Of a stretch of 64,000 nt of DNA, positions 8,181 to 17,707 are shown in pieces (the stretch's first letter is position 1; each line of letters begins with the position of its first letter). The stretch comes from Flavobacteriaceae bacterium UBA4166. GTDB taxonomy: Bacteria > Bacteroidota > Bacteroidia > Flavobacteriales > Flavobacteriaceae. The DNA lies in contig DFVG01000047.1 in assembly GCA_002379985.1 (NCBI GenBank), forward strand, positions 38,961 through 102,960, in the 5' to 3' direction. Under the pieces are notes generated by a model. The model had not been told where the DNA came from. It worked only from the letters and a program-made list of their open reading frames with translations, and made no database searches. Made by a program: the position numbers and the translations under genes.

Positions 8181-9548
8181 TTAATAATGAAAATGCTTGC
8201 TTTCCTTTACGAACGGATTGTGTTTTGCGAGCAGTGGAGCTTTCGTAAGCGCCGTGAACACCACAAAGACGAATAATCCAAAGAAGAAAAGTAGCGATCC
8301 TATTTCGGGAATTCCGATGAACCATGAGGTTCCTACCGTAGCAGGCATTACCATGTTAAACACATCGATATAGTGCCCGAGAAGGATAACGATTCCCGTC
8401 ATTACTACAAACCAGTTTACACGCTTGTAATCACTATTCATAAGTAATAATACTGGGAAAATAAAGTTCATTGCCAACATTCCGAAGAATGGCAATTTAT
8501 AATCTTCAATTCGTGTCACGAAATAGGTTACTTCTTCAGGGATATTGGAATACCAAATCAACATGAATTGTGAGAACCACAGGTAGGTCCAGAAAATACT
8601 GAAACCAAACATGAACTTCGCCAAATCGTGAATATGACTATCGTTTACGTACTCTAAATACCCTTGCGACTTCAATACGATAGTAACCATGGCGATTACG
8701 GTAATCGCACAGACCATCATTCCGGCAAACACGTACCACCCAAATAAAGTAGAGAACCAGTGCGGATCGAAACTCATGATCCAATCCCAAGACATCATCG
8801 ATTCGGTTACGATAAAGAAAACCAAGAATCCGGCTGACATCTTAAAGTTCTTTTTGAAGTAGCGATTATCTTCTGCTGTATCGTCTGCGATAGAGTTTCT
8901 TCTAGAGAAATAACGGTATAAGTTCCATCCGATCAAGAAGATCGCGGCGCGAATTAAGAAGAAAGGCCCGTTCAAATAGCCACTCTTTCCTGCAATGATG
9001 CTATCGTATTTTGGGCTATCCGGATTAATAAGTTCTGAATCCATCCAATGGAAAATATGGTTTACATGGAATACGGAAAGTAATAATAAGATAAAGATAA
9101 TGACAGATGCTACCGGCAGGTAGGCTGTTATCCCTTCCATTACTCTAAATAATACAGGAGACCAACCCGCTTGGGCCGCATATTGAATGGCGTAAAAGGC
9201 CAATGTACCTAAAGCGATCATGAAAAAGAAGAAGGAAGCAATATACAACGCAGACCATGGTCTATTTTGCAATTGGTGTAAGGTATGTAGCAAATGTTCC
9301 TCTTCATTGTCGTGGGCAGTTTCACCGCGTCCTTCTTCATGGTCACCTGAAGCGACCTCATGACTATCTTTTTCTGTGTCGTGGGTTGTTTCGTGTCCAC
9401 CCCCATGGCCATCACCATGTGCAGCCATCATTTCTTTGACCTCTTCGGTACTGGAAGGCGCTGTGATGAAACCGATTCCCATACCAAGGGCTCCGATTAC
9501 CATAAAAATAATCGCAAATAGTTTCAGTTTACTGGGTAGCGTATACAT
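8181..9548 (-). CDS. actF: Alternative Complex III membrane subunit ActF
   Basis: ActF is a polytopic membrane subunit of the quinol:cytochrome c oxidoreductase, related to ActC, and forms part of the membrane arm. The 455 residues include about ten hydrophobic segments. After the first span a soluble insertion of roughly 50 residues (about 40-90) holds ten histidines mixed with acidic residues (for example HGDGHGGGHETTHD). Identification rests on gene order actABCDEF followed by cox genes and on topology. The family was formerly annotated simply as quinol:cytochrome c oxidoreductase. The role of the His-rich loop is unknown. Confidence 0.88.
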   Translation of the reverse strand: MYTLPSKLKLFAIIFMVIGALGMGIGFITAPSSTEEVKEMMAAHGDGHGGGHETTHDTEKDSHEVASGDHEEGRGETAHDNEEEHLLHTLHQLQNRPWSALYIASFFFFMIALGTLAFYAIQYAAQAGWSPVLFRVMEGITAYLPVASVIIFILLLLSVFHVNHIFHWMDSELINPDSPKYDSIIAGKSGYLNGPFFLIRAAIFLIGWNLYRYFSRRNSIADDTAEDNRYFKKNFKMSAGFLVFFIVTESMMSWDWIMSFDPHWFSTLFGWYVFAGMMVCAITVIAMVTIVLKSQGYLEYVNDSHIHDLAKFMFGFSIFWTYLWFSQFMLIWYSNIPEEVTYFVTRIEDYKLPFFGMLAMNFIFPVLLLMNSDYKRVNWFVVMTGIVILLGHYIDVFNMVMPATVGTSWFIGIPEIGSLLFFFGLFVFVVFTALTKAPLLAKHNPFVKESKHFHY

Positions 9549-9572
9549 ATCTTAAGCTATTCTCTTTATACG

Positions 9573-10256
9573 TTAGTTCGTTTCGTTTTGGGACGTATTG
9601 TCCTGCTCGGTATTTGTTTCACCTTCCGGAGCTACTGTTTCTGCCACAGTTTCTACATTTGCTGTGGAATCTGTCTGCGTTTCAGGAGTTAATTCAGGTT
9701 CTCCTTTCAAAGCTGCTTTTAGATTCATCACGTGTTGCGTAATCTGCCAACGTTCCAACTCATTGGTTTGGGAAGCATACGATCCCATTGTATTCAATCC
9801 ATACATTTGTACGTGGTAGATACTTCCTTCTGTAATATTTCGACCCGGATCATCGTAACTCGGAATTCCTAAGAATTTCTCGCGTTGTGCCAAGATACCT
9901 TGTCCATCTCCTTTATCTCCATGACACACTGCACAATAAATAGTATATAATTGTGCTCCTGCGGCTAGATTCTCTTCTGTTACCGGAAGCGGATTGGTAA
10001 GTTCAGCACGTGCTAACTCTAATCCTTCGGTAGTATTTTCATAGTCGTAAGGCGTCCAACCTCTAGGAATACTTCCTGCCGGTGGCAACATAGCTTCCTG
10101 TTGGTTTTCAAAAATAGTATACTCACCATAGGTTTCATACCCTACCGGTTTGTACATATTTGGCATGTACTGGTAGTTAGGGTCTGATTCGTTAAAACAA
10201 GAAACCAACAATAATGCAGCTCCAAAAGCAACTGATATGGGAATGAGTTTCTTCAT
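9573..10256 (-). CDS. actE: Alternative Complex III monohaem cytochrome c lipoprotein ActE
   Basis: ActE is the small c-type cytochrome subunit of Alternative Complex III, facing the periplasm. A lipoprotein signal (MKKLIPIS, lipobox LLVSC) precedes the mature domain, and the single haem-binding motif is CAVCHGDKGDG. I chose the ATG at 10256, one base after the actD stop; an in-frame ATG at 10271 would overlap actD and lengthen the signal peptide by five residues. The C-terminal about 45 residues are Thr/Glu/Asn-rich and probably disordered. The start is the only uncertainty. Confidence 0.9.
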   Translation of the reverse strand: MKKLIPISVAFGAALLLVSCFNESDPNYQYMPNMYKPVGYETYGEYTIFENQQEAMLPPAGSIPRGWTPYDYENTTEGLELARAELTNPLPVTEENLAAGAQLYTIYCAVCHGDKGDGQGILAQREKFLGIPSYDDPGRNITEGSIYHVQMYGLNTMGSYASQTNELERWQITQHVMNLKAALKGEPELTPETQTDSTANVETVAETVAPEGETNTEQDNTSQNETN

Positions 10257-10257
10257 A

Positions 10258-10794
10258 TTAGTGATCTTCATCGTTTTCTATTAAACTGATTTCTAAGGCA
10301 CCGGTATCGTACAAAAATTTTGATAGCTTTTCTACATCTTCATGGCCTGCATCCACGGCCATTAAGAAATGGTCATCGGTGGTACGCACATCCGGATTTT
10401 CTGCTTTTTTGAAAGGCCATAGTTTACTACGCATATAAAATGTGATCACCATGAGGTGCGCTGCAAAAAAGACCGTAAGTTCAAACATAATCGGTACGAA
10501 TGCCGGCATGTTTTCAATGTAGCTGAAACTTGGCTTTCCTCCGATATTTTGAGGCCAATCCTCGATCATGATAAAATTCATCATGGTAATGGCTACCGTC
10601 AATCCTACCAAACCGTACATAAATGAGGTGATGGCGATACGCGTAGGGGCCAATCCCATCACTTTATCGAGTCCGTGCACCGGAAAAGGCGTATATACTT
10701 CTTCAATATGATAACGAGCTTCACGAGTTTGCTTAACGGCCTGCATTAAGATATCGTCGTCATTATAGATAGCGTGAATCATTCTTGATGCCAT
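10258..10794 (-). CDS. actD: Alternative Complex III subunit ActD
   Basis: ActD is a small membrane subunit of Alternative Complex III. Two hydrophobic helices are visible (segments beginning SFMYGLVGLT and PIMFELTVFF), with an N-terminal cytosolic region beginning MASRMIHAIYNDDD. The open frame continues 28 codons upstream into actC, but that extension is actC read out of frame, and the ATG at 10794 lies one base after the actC stop, so it is the better start (178 residues). The C-terminal segment is the DUF3341-like domain expected for this family. Confidence 0.88.
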   Translation of the reverse strand: MASRMIHAIYNDDDILMQAVKQTREARYHIEEVYTPFPVHGLDKVMGLAPTRIAITSFMYGLVGLTVAITMMNFIMIEDWPQNIGGKPSFSYIENMPAFVPIMFELTVFFAAHLMVITFYMRSKLWPFKKAENPDVRTTDDHFLMAVDAGHEDVEKLSKFLYDTGALEISLIENDEDH

Positions 10795-10795
10795 A

Positions 10796-12574
10796 CTATG
10801 CGTTATTTTTAAGTTTTGCAGCTTGTCCCGCCCAGTCGTCACGTTTTGCACGACCCGGGAATTCGCCGATAATTTCATCTAATAGGTCGTAATCTGCTTC
10901 CGTCATCTTACTTACTTGATCAAAAGTATAGATCCCTAATTGGTGTAATTTCTGTTCCATAACTGGTCCTACACCACTAATCTTCTTCAGATCATCAGGA
11001 GATTGTGTGGCCGCATCGTAATGCCCAATACGATCAAGCATGTTATCTACCTGTTCTTTTTGATAGTCATTTGTAATGAGCGCATCGGCATAGACTCCTT
11101 CTACATCATCGTCGACATCTACTTCATCCAAATGGGTGGTGTTGGCTGCAGGTTCACGAACGATTGGTGAGTAATGTTTTACATCATCACCGTGTTCAGC
11201 TCTTAATTTTTTGTATTTGCTTCCGGAAGACTTTAAAATCGATTTCACTTCCGCTTGCGCGATCACAGGGAACGTACGAGAATACAACAGGAACAATACA
11301 AAGAAGAATCCAATGGTTCCAATGAAAATCCCAATATCCACAAACGTAGGTGAGAACATCGTCCATGACGACGGTAAGTAGTCACGGTGTAGTGAGGTAA
11401 CGATAATTACGAATCGCTCGAACCACATCCCAATATTTACCACAATCGAAATAAAGAAGGAGAACATGATACTGGTACGTAACTTCTTAAACCACATAAA
11501 TTGAGGAGAGAATACGTTACAGGTCATCATCGACCAGTATGCCCACCAATACGGTCCTGTAGCACGGTTAAGAAATGCATATTGTTCATATTCTACTCCG
11601 GAATACCATGCAATGAACAGCTCTGTGATATAGGCCACCCCTACAATAGAACCAGTGATCATGATCACAATGTTCATCAATTCGATATGTTGAATAGTAA
11701 TATAATTTTCAAGGTTGGAAACCTTCCGCATGATGATCAACAAGGTGTTTACCATTGCAAACCCAGAGAAGATCGCCCCGGCCACAAAGTATGGCGGGAA
11801 GATGGTGGTGTGCCATCCGGGAATTACAGAGGTAGCAAAGTCGAAGGATACAATGGTGTGTACCGAAAGTACCAGCGGTGTCGCTAAGCCGGCCAATACC
11901 AAGGAAACTTCTTCAAAACGCTGCCAATCTTTGGCGCGACCACTCCAACCAAAGGATAAAATACTGTAAACTCGTTTTGTAAAAGGAGTAATCGCTCGAT
12001 CACGGATCATCGCGAAATCAGGCAATAAACCTGTCCACCAAAATACCAACGAAACAGAAAGATAGGTCGAGATCGCAAATACGTCCCAAAGGAGAGGCGA
12101 GTTAAAGTTCACCCACAGCGAACCAAATTGGTTCGGGATGGGAAGTACCCAATAAGCCAACCAAGGACGCCCCATGTGAATGATTGGGAACAATCCGGCT
12201 TGAATTACTGAGAAGATGGTCATCGCTTCCGCGGAACGGTTGATCGCCATTCTCCACTTTTGACGGAAGAGTAACAATACCGCCGAAATCAACGTACCAG
12301 CGTGACCAATACCTACCCACCAAACGAAGTTCGTAATATCCCAAGCCCAGTTTACGGTTCGGTTCAATCCCCAAACTCCGATTCCTGTGGAAATGGTGTA
12401 GATGATACATCCCAATCCCCACAAAAAGGCAACAAGGGCAATGGTAAAGACGATCCACCATGATTTATTGGCTTTTCCTTCCACAGGTGCCGCCACATCC
12501 ACGGTTACATCGTGGTAGGTCTTATCGCCTGTAACTAAGGGTCTTCTAATAGGTGCTTCGTAATGCGACGCCAT
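10796..12574 (-). CDS. actC: Alternative Complex III NrfD-like membrane subunit ActC with C-terminal helix-hairpin-helix-like tail
   Basis: ActC is the NrfD/polysulfide-reductase-type quinol-binding membrane subunit of Alternative Complex III. It carries about ten membrane helices over residues 35-450, with the conserved early segment WVGIGHAGTLISA. The protein is 592 residues, longer than the roughly 460-residue core. The extra C-terminus holds an acidic linker and, from about residue 527, a segment DLKKISGVGPVMEQKLHQLG that reads like a helix-hairpin-helix (HhH) domain. The extension is in frame and clean, so a frameshift artefact is unlikely. It lies between actB (27 bases) and actD (1 base). 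Confidence 0.92.
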   Translation of the reverse strand: MASHYEAPIRRPLVTGDKTYHDVTVDVAAPVEGKANKSWWIVFTIALVAFLWGLGCIIYTISTGIGVWGLNRTVNWAWDITNFVWWVGIGHAGTLISAVLLLFRQKWRMAINRSAEAMTIFSVIQAGLFPIIHMGRPWLAYWVLPIPNQFGSLWVNFNSPLLWDVFAISTYLSVSLVFWWTGLLPDFAMIRDRAITPFTKRVYSILSFGWSGRAKDWQRFEEVSLVLAGLATPLVLSVHTIVSFDFATSVIPGWHTTIFPPYFVAGAIFSGFAMVNTLLIIMRKVSNLENYITIQHIELMNIVIMITGSIVGVAYITELFIAWYSGVEYEQYAFLNRATGPYWWAYWSMMTCNVFSPQFMWFKKLRTSIMFSFFISIVVNIGMWFERFVIIVTSLHRDYLPSSWTMFSPTFVDIGIFIGTIGFFFVLFLLYSRTFPVIAQAEVKSILKSSGSKYKKLRAEHGDDVKHYSPIVREPAANTTHLDEVDVDDDVEGVYADALITNDYQKEQVDNMLDRIGHYDAATQSPDDLKKISGVGPVMEQKLHQLGIYTFDQVSKMTEADYDLLDEIIGEFPGRAKRDDWAGQAAKLKNNA

Positions 12575-12601
12575 ATCTATATAATCTATTTCTTAGTTAG
12601 T

Positions 12602-15600
12602 TTATGCTTCGTTTGTGTTTCGAACTTTGGCTTGATAAAATACGTTAGGCTCTGTTCCTACCGCCTCTAACAAATGATACATTCGATCATTTTGCTTCAA
12701 TTCGTGCACTTCACTTTCGTTATCATTAATATCTCCAAATGCAATGGCGCCTGTTTCACAAGCCGCCGAACACGCTGTTTGGAACTTTGCATCTTCAACT
12801 GGTTTTCCAGCTCGTTTCGCATCCAAAATAGATTTTTGTGTCATTTGGATACACATAGAACATTTTTCCATCACTCCACGAGAACGTACTACCACATCCG
12901 GATTCAAGACCATACGTCCCAGATCGTTGTTCATGTGGAAATCAAATTCATCGTTTTCAGCATACAAGAACCAGTTAAAACGACGCACTTTATACGGACA
13001 GTTGTTTGCACAATATCGCGTCCCTACACAACGGTTATACGCCATGTGGTTTTGTCCTTGGCGACCGTGACTTGTTGCAGCCACCGGACAAACGGTTTCA
13101 CACGGTGCGTGGTTACAATGCTGACACATCACAGGCTGGAAGGCAACTTGTGGATTGGCAGAAGGATTCTCCATCTCACCGTATTCCGACAACGAACTTC
13201 CTAATCCGGAAATATTTTCTTTTTTCTCATTATCTCCAGCGAAGGATTCTTCACTCGAGTAATATCTATCAATGCGTAACCAGTGCATATCGCGACTTCT
13301 GCGCATCTCTTCTTTTCCTACCACCGGCACGTTGTTTTCGGCATGACATGCAATCACACAGGCACCGCAACCGGTACAGGCGTTCAGGTCAATAGAAAGG
13401 TTGAAATGATGCCCAACAGAACGATCAAATTCGTCCCAAAGATCAGCGTCTGGAGAGGTCACAGGGATTTCCTGATGGTCTTTGGAAACTTCCGGAACAG
13501 GGTTCCAGTCGTGTTTGTTTTTTGTATTGAAGATTTCTAGGGTCGTCTCTTTAATGATATCACGCCCCATCATCGTATTGTGCAACTGCACACACGCAAA
13601 TTCATGTACTCCGGAAGCTTTCTCAAGCGTTACTCCGGTTTGTACAGAACTAAAATTGTTGTAGAAACGGAAACCGTTCACTCCGGTCTGCATCTCTTTT
13701 TGTAGCCCTTCCATACGACCGTAGCCCAAAGCAAGTCCGATGGATCCTTTGGCCTGTCCTGGCTGAATCAAAACAGGAACGTTCTCAATCGTTACTCCGT
13801 TCATGGAGATGTTTACGTAATCCCCATTCAAACCTCCATCTGCTACATTGTAGTTTTCTAGGCCAAGTTCGTCTGCATCTACTTTTGAGATCGTTACATA
13901 ATTGTCCCAAGAAGTTCTGGTAATAGGGTCTGGAAGTTCTTGCAACCATGGGTTGTTGGCTTGACGCCCGTCACCCAATCCGGTTTTGGTATATAAAGTA
14001 AGCTCCATTCCATTAGACTGGCTAGTAAAAGCCATCGCGCCATTGGATGTGGAAGATTCTAATTCAAATTCGTTTGCGGTTGTGGTGTCTGCATCTCCCG
14101 TTAGCGTCGCGTTACTCTCTACGACACCATCGTGCACCACTTGATTCCAAGAAGTTCCGCCTAATACGCTTCCCTCCATAAAATCTTTTAAATAATCGTA
14201 ATAATTTACATTGTTACGGCCTGTCCAATTCAATAGACATTGTTGGAATTGACGCGTATCAAACAACGGTTTAATCGTAGGCTGCATTACACTGAAGGTT
14301 CCTTTCTTCAGCTGTACATCACCCCAAGATTCTAAATAATGCGGTACGGCAGCTACAAGTTTTGCTGCAGAAGCCGTGGCATCGGGGTTCATAGCGAATG
14401 CCAATGACATCTCAAGATTTTTATAGGCTTCGGCGAATTCAGCATTCGGGAACGAATACACAGGATCCACACCCACGGTGATCAATCCTTTCACAGTTCC
14501 GGAAATTACGCCATCCATCACTCTTTTTACTTCACGAGTGTTCCCCATAGCCGTCATGCGAGGTTTGGCTGTGTCCATCACCGATTTTCCATCGTTGTAA
14601 TTCAATGCTATCGTTTGTGCTTCAACGGTAGGGATTCCAGTGACTACCACTCCGTTACTGCCTGCCTTTTGTAAATGTGCTTTTGCTTTAGCAACTGCAA
14701 CTGTCACATTTTCCGGAAGCCCCGAGGTGCTTCCACCTGTAAGAGCCTTTAACACCTGTAGTTGTTGTGAAGGTGTTACCGGAACACGAACATCGGCATT
14801 GGCTCCAGAAAGTGACATATTCGCTTCGAACTGGAAATGTTTACTCATCTTTCCATTCTTCGGAATACGGCCTTTCGCATACCCGCCTTCATAACCGCCA
14901 CCTTGCCAGTCACCGATAAAATCGGCACCCACAGAAACGATCACTTCAGCTTTGCTAAAATCATAGTCGGCTAAACCTCTTGTTCCGTATTTATTTTGAA
15001 ATGCATCTAGTGCTTCCGAAGATGAAACCGCATCATAGATCACATGACGAACATTTGGATATTTCGCAGTAAACTCCTGTATAAGTTTTGAAGTAGAAGG
15101 AGACGCGAATGTTTGCGTTAACAACACCACATCTTTTCCACTCATTTCATTCATACGCTGTGCAACCGCCGCATCTAAGTCTTCCCAACTGGCATCAGCT
15201 CCGTTAACCATCGGATTTTGGAGTCGGTTTTTATCATACATAGACAATACCGAAGCATGCACACGAGCATTTACAGCGCCTCCATTCTTAGCGAGATCAT
15301 TACGCTCAATTTTGATTGGTCGTCCTTCGCGGGTTTTCACCAACACATTGGCAAAATCAAACCCATCTGCCATGGTAGTGGCATAGTAGTTTGCCACACC
15401 CGGAACAATTTCGTCAGGTGCCACCACATAAGGAATCGATTTGATCACAGGACCTTCACAGGCTGCCAACGAGGCCGCTGCCGTTGAAAATCCAACATAT
15501 TTTAAGAAATCACGACGCGTGGTTGAAGAAGCGGAAAGATTTTCCTTGTTACCAAGAAAATCGTCCGTAGGAATCGGTTGTGCAAATTCATTTTGCTGCA

Positions 15601-15670
15601 ACGTCTCCATGATCGAACTGTTTTCGTTCAGTTCTTCAACACTTTTCCAGTATTTCTTGTTTGAAGCCAT
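12602..15670 (-). CDS. actB: Alternative Complex III iron-sulfur subunit ActB (fused B1-B2)
   Basis: ActB carries electrons from the quinol site to the haems in Alternative Complex III. The N-terminal two thirds resemble a molybdopterin oxidoreductase that has lost its cofactor. The last third is a four-cluster ferredoxin domain with cysteine groups CTGCGACVIACH, CQHCNHAPCETVCP, CVGTRYCANNCP and CSMC...CSAACE. A twin-arginine motif (TTRRDFLKYVG) at residues 52-53 is followed by a hydrophobic stretch ending in a lipobox-like cysteine, so Tat export of a folded Fe-S protein is expected. I prefer the ATG at 15670 (MASNKKYWKSV, the familiar N-terminus), but the ATG at 15694 is also in frame. Length 1022 residues. 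Confidence 0.93.
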   Translation of the reverse strand: MASNKKYWKSVEELNENSSIMETLQQNEFAQPIPTDDFLGNKENLSASSTTRRDFLKYVGFSTAAASLAACEGPVIKSIPYVVAPDEIVPGVANYYATTMADGFDFANVLVKTREGRPIKIERNDLAKNGGAVNARVHASVLSMYDKNRLQNPMVNGADASWEDLDAAVAQRMNEMSGKDVVLLTQTFASPSTSKLIQEFTAKYPNVRHVIYDAVSSSEALDAFQNKYGTRGLADYDFSKAEVIVSVGADFIGDWQGGGYEGGYAKGRIPKNGKMSKHFQFEANMSLSGANADVRVPVTPSQQLQVLKALTGGSTSGLPENVTVAVAKAKAHLQKAGSNGVVVTGIPTVEAQTIALNYNDGKSVMDTAKPRMTAMGNTREVKRVMDGVISGTVKGLITVGVDPVYSFPNAEFAEAYKNLEMSLAFAMNPDATASAAKLVAAVPHYLESWGDVQLKKGTFSVMQPTIKPLFDTRQFQQCLLNWTGRNNVNYYDYLKDFMEGSVLGGTSWNQVVHDGVVESNATLTGDADTTTANEFELESSTSNGAMAFTSQSNGMELTLYTKTGLGDGRQANNPWLQELPDPITRTSWDNYVTISKVDADELGLENYNVADGGLNGDYVNISMNGVTIENVPVLIQPGQAKGSIGLALGYGRMEGLQKEMQTGVNGFRFYNNFSSVQTGVTLEKASGVHEFACVQLHNTMMGRDIIKETTLEIFNTKNKHDWNPVPEVSKDHQEIPVTSPDADLWDEFDRSVGHHFNLSIDLNACTGCGACVIACHAENNVPVVGKEEMRRSRDMHWLRIDRYYSSEESFAGDNEKKENISGLGSSLSEYGEMENPSANPQVAFQPVMCQHCNHAPCETVCPVAATSHGRQGQNHMAYNRCVGTRYCANNCPYKVRRFNWFLYAENDEFDFHMNNDLGRMVLNPDVVVRSRGVMEKCSMCIQMTQKSILDAKRAGKPVEDAKFQTACSAACETGAIAFGDINDNESEVHELKQNDRMYHLLEAVGTEPNVFYQAKVRNTNEA

Positions 15671-15700
15671 ATTGCTATCTGAAAATTTATTCATTCAATG

Positions 15701-17032
15701 TTAGTAGTGACATTTTCCACATTCTAGACCACCCATCTGCGCAGCTGTCACTTGATCCACGCCATACTTCTTCGCGAGTTCTTCGTGGATCTTCTCATAA
15801 TATTCGTTTCCTGCCATGTTCACGTTAGTTTCTCGGTGGCAATTGATACACCATCCCATCGTGAGTGGGGCATGTTGACGCATGATCTCCATCTCTTCTA
15901 CCGGACCGTGACATTTCTGACACTCAATACCTGCGACAGTTACGTGCTGTGAGTGATTGAAGTAGGCGAAATCAGGCAAGTTATGGATGCGCACCCATTT
16001 CACCGGTTTTTCTTCTCCGGTATACGACTGAGTGGCTTCATCCCAACCTACAGCAGCGTAGAGTTTTTGGATTTCTCCGTCATAGAATTCTTTCGTGTAA
16101 CCTAATTCAGGATCAAGTTCGCCATTGTATTCGGCGATATTCTTGTGACAGTTCATACATACATTTAAGGAAGGAATCCCAGAATGCTTGCTCTTACGAG
16201 CGGAGCTATGACAGTAATTACAATCAATTTGATTCGCTCCTGCGTGAATTTTATGTGAATAATGAATGGGTTGTACCGGGGCATACCCTTGATCAATACC
16301 TACTTGCATTAAATATCCATACCCGAAATAGCCTGCAGCCAATAATAAGAATATGGAAGTTACAAGCACCAAAAATTGATTTTGAGCGAAGGCTTTCCAT
16401 AACGGGGTGCGTGGTTCTTTTTCAGGATATACTACACCGTTGGCTTCGGCGATACGCTTTAAGGTCTTGGTCACCAAGAACAACATCACCACCAACATTA
16501 CAAATACCAAGGCCAAGACACCTAAAATTATGTTGTTGGAGACGCCTGATCCGCCACCACCACCATTATCTCCACCAGGACCATTTGCAATTGTAGGCTC
16601 CGGTTTCGGCGTATAGGTATACGCGATAATATTGTCAATATCCTCATTGCTTAATTGAGGAAAGGCCGTCATAACCGACTGGTTATATTCTTCAAAAATA
16701 GCAACGGCTTGTGCGTCTCCAGATTGAATCAACTCCTGACTGTTCTTGATCCAGCGATACAACCAATCACGATCGTATTTATCACCAACCCCAAACAATG
16801 CAGGACCGGTAGCGCGTTTGTATAATTTATGACAAGCAGCACAATTTGCTTTGAACAATGCCTCTCCTGCAGCTGCATCCCCTACGCCATCAGCAGCCGG
16901 TGTTTCGGTTGCCGTGGTCGCCGCCTCGTCAGCAGCATCTTGTGCAATAGTGGGATTCGAAAAAATTAGCGTGAAGGCTAATAGGATTAGCGAGAGTGGA
17001 GAAGATAGATTTCTTAATTTCACCTTTAGCAT
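15701..17032 (-). CDS. actA: Alternative Complex III multihaem cytochrome ActA with extra N-terminal cytochrome c domain
   Basis: ActA is the multihaem subunit that hands electrons towards cytochrome c or the oxidase. After a signal peptide (residues 1-30) there is a monohaem cytochrome c domain with CAACHK at residues 64-69, a glycine-rich linker, a membrane helix near 165-185 and a second near 220-240. The classical pentahaem domain follows with CNYCH, CMNCH, CQKCH, CINCH and CGKCH. That makes six CxxCH motifs rather than the five of the minimal subunit. It is the first gene of the operon, and a promoter-like box lies about 95 bases upstream. Confidence 0.93.
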   Translation of the reverse strand: MLKVKLRNLSSPLSLILLAFTLIFSNPTIAQDAADEAATTATETPAADGVGDAAAGEALFKANCAACHKLYKRATGPALFGVGDKYDRDWLYRWIKNSQELIQSGDAQAVAIFEEYNQSVMTAFPQLSNEDIDNIIAYTYTPKPEPTIANGPGGDNGGGGGSGVSNNIILGVLALVFVMLVVMLFLVTKTLKRIAEANGVVYPEKEPRTPLWKAFAQNQFLVLVTSIFLLLAAGYFGYGYLMQVGIDQGYAPVQPIHYSHKIHAGANQIDCNYCHSSARKSKHSGIPSLNVCMNCHKNIAEYNGELDPELGYTKEFYDGEIQKLYAAVGWDEATQSYTGEEKPVKWVRIHNLPDFAYFNHSQHVTVAGIECQKCHGPVEEMEIMRQHAPLTMGWCINCHRETNVNMAGNEYYEKIHEELAKKYGVDQVTAAQMGGLECGKCHY

Positions 17033-17125
17033 ACTAGATGGTTAATTATTCTCTATACGTTGGCTCATAATTTGTTAGTGATTTTTCTTCGGAAATCGCC
17101 GTTTTATGTGCCACAAATAACTGTG

Positions 17126-17133
17126 CAAAAGTA
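17126..17133 (-). promoter_or_regulatory. -7 promoter element of the act-cox operon
   Basis: The minus strand reads TACTTTTG, matching TAnnTTTG, about 94 bases before the actA ATG. It is the best promoter box in the 225-base gap between actA and the divergent SPOR gene. It predicts a leader of roughly 90 nt. The -33 position reads TTTCG, one base off TTTG in spacing and sequence, so the assignment is tentative. Confidence 0.45.
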
Positions 17134-17231
17134 CAGCATAAAGATGATTTTCGAAATCCAAATAAACTGTTAACAACCAATTTATATTAATTCTAAATAA
17201 TAAAAATAGGGGTTCCGTAGTTAATATGCCA

Positions 17232-17239
17232 TACCTTTG
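17232..17239 (+). promoter_or_regulatory. -7 promoter element of the SPOR-domain gene
   Basis: TACCTTTG on the plus strand matches TAnnTTTG and lies 18 bases before the ATG at 17258. No TTG is present 19 bases upstream. The spacing to the start codon is normal for this phylum. Confidence 0.4.
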
Positions 17240-17257
17240 TAAAAAGCAATATAAGCA

Positions 17258-17647
17258 ATGCGTTTTCAATATCCTTTAAATATTCTGCTTATCAGTATGT
17301 TAATGCTCTTCTCTGCGAAGAATTTACAAGCACAACAGGCGACGATCACTATTCAGCAGGATGAAAAAATTTCAGAATTACTCGATCTTAAGAAAGACCT
17401 CGAGAAAGAAAATAAGCTTTCTTCCAATTACACCATACAATTGTATTATGGGGAACTAGGGCAAGCCAACGCCATTATGCGTCGGTATCGTGCACGCTTT
17501 GGAAGCTGGCCGGCTTCGATAGAATATGAAACACCAAACTATAAGGTTTGGGTTGGTAATTTCAGTGAACGCTTGGAAGCTGATCGGGCGCTCATGCAAA
17601 TCAAAGAACATTTTTCTTCGGCCTTTATTCTGAAACCGAATAAATAA
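17258..17647 (+). CDS. Small secreted SPOR-domain protein
   Basis: This 129-residue protein has a signal peptide (hydrophobic residues 8-20, likely cleavage after AQA near residue 25). A short charged helix (KISELLDLKKDLEKENK) comes next, and the C-terminal 75 residues have the SPOR pattern YTIQLYYGELGQA...YKVWVGNFSERLEADRALMQIK. SPOR domains bind peptidoglycan denuded of stem peptides, often at division sites. The protein is small and has no membrane anchor, so a periplasmic location is likely. It is transcribed towards infB and shares a bidirectional terminator with it. Confidence 0.8.
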   Translation: MRFQYPLNILLISMLMLFSAKNLQAQQATITIQQDEKISELLDLKKDLEKENKLSSNYTIQLYYGELGQANAIMRRYRARFGSWPASIEYETPNYKVWVGNFSERLEADRALMQIKEHFSSAFILKPNK

Positions 17648-17660
17648 CAATTACCACCAT

Positions 17661-17695
17661 AAAAAAAGCCCTTTGAAAAAAGGGCTTTTTTTATT
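17661..17695. terminator. Bidirectional intrinsic terminator between the SPOR gene and infB
   Basis: An A-rich arm ending in GCCCTTT (to 17674) pairs with AAAGGGC starting near 17679, with A-runs on the left and T-runs on the right. It therefore works as a hairpin plus T-tract in both directions. It lies between the converging stop codons at 17647 and 17708. Confidence 0.85.
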
Positions 17696-17707
17696 TTTTG
17701 AGTTGGA

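Noticed and set aside
12674..13204. 176-codon plus-strand open frame opposite actB
   Set aside because: Antisense of the ferredoxin domain; His/Cys-rich from codon complementarity, no start context or family.
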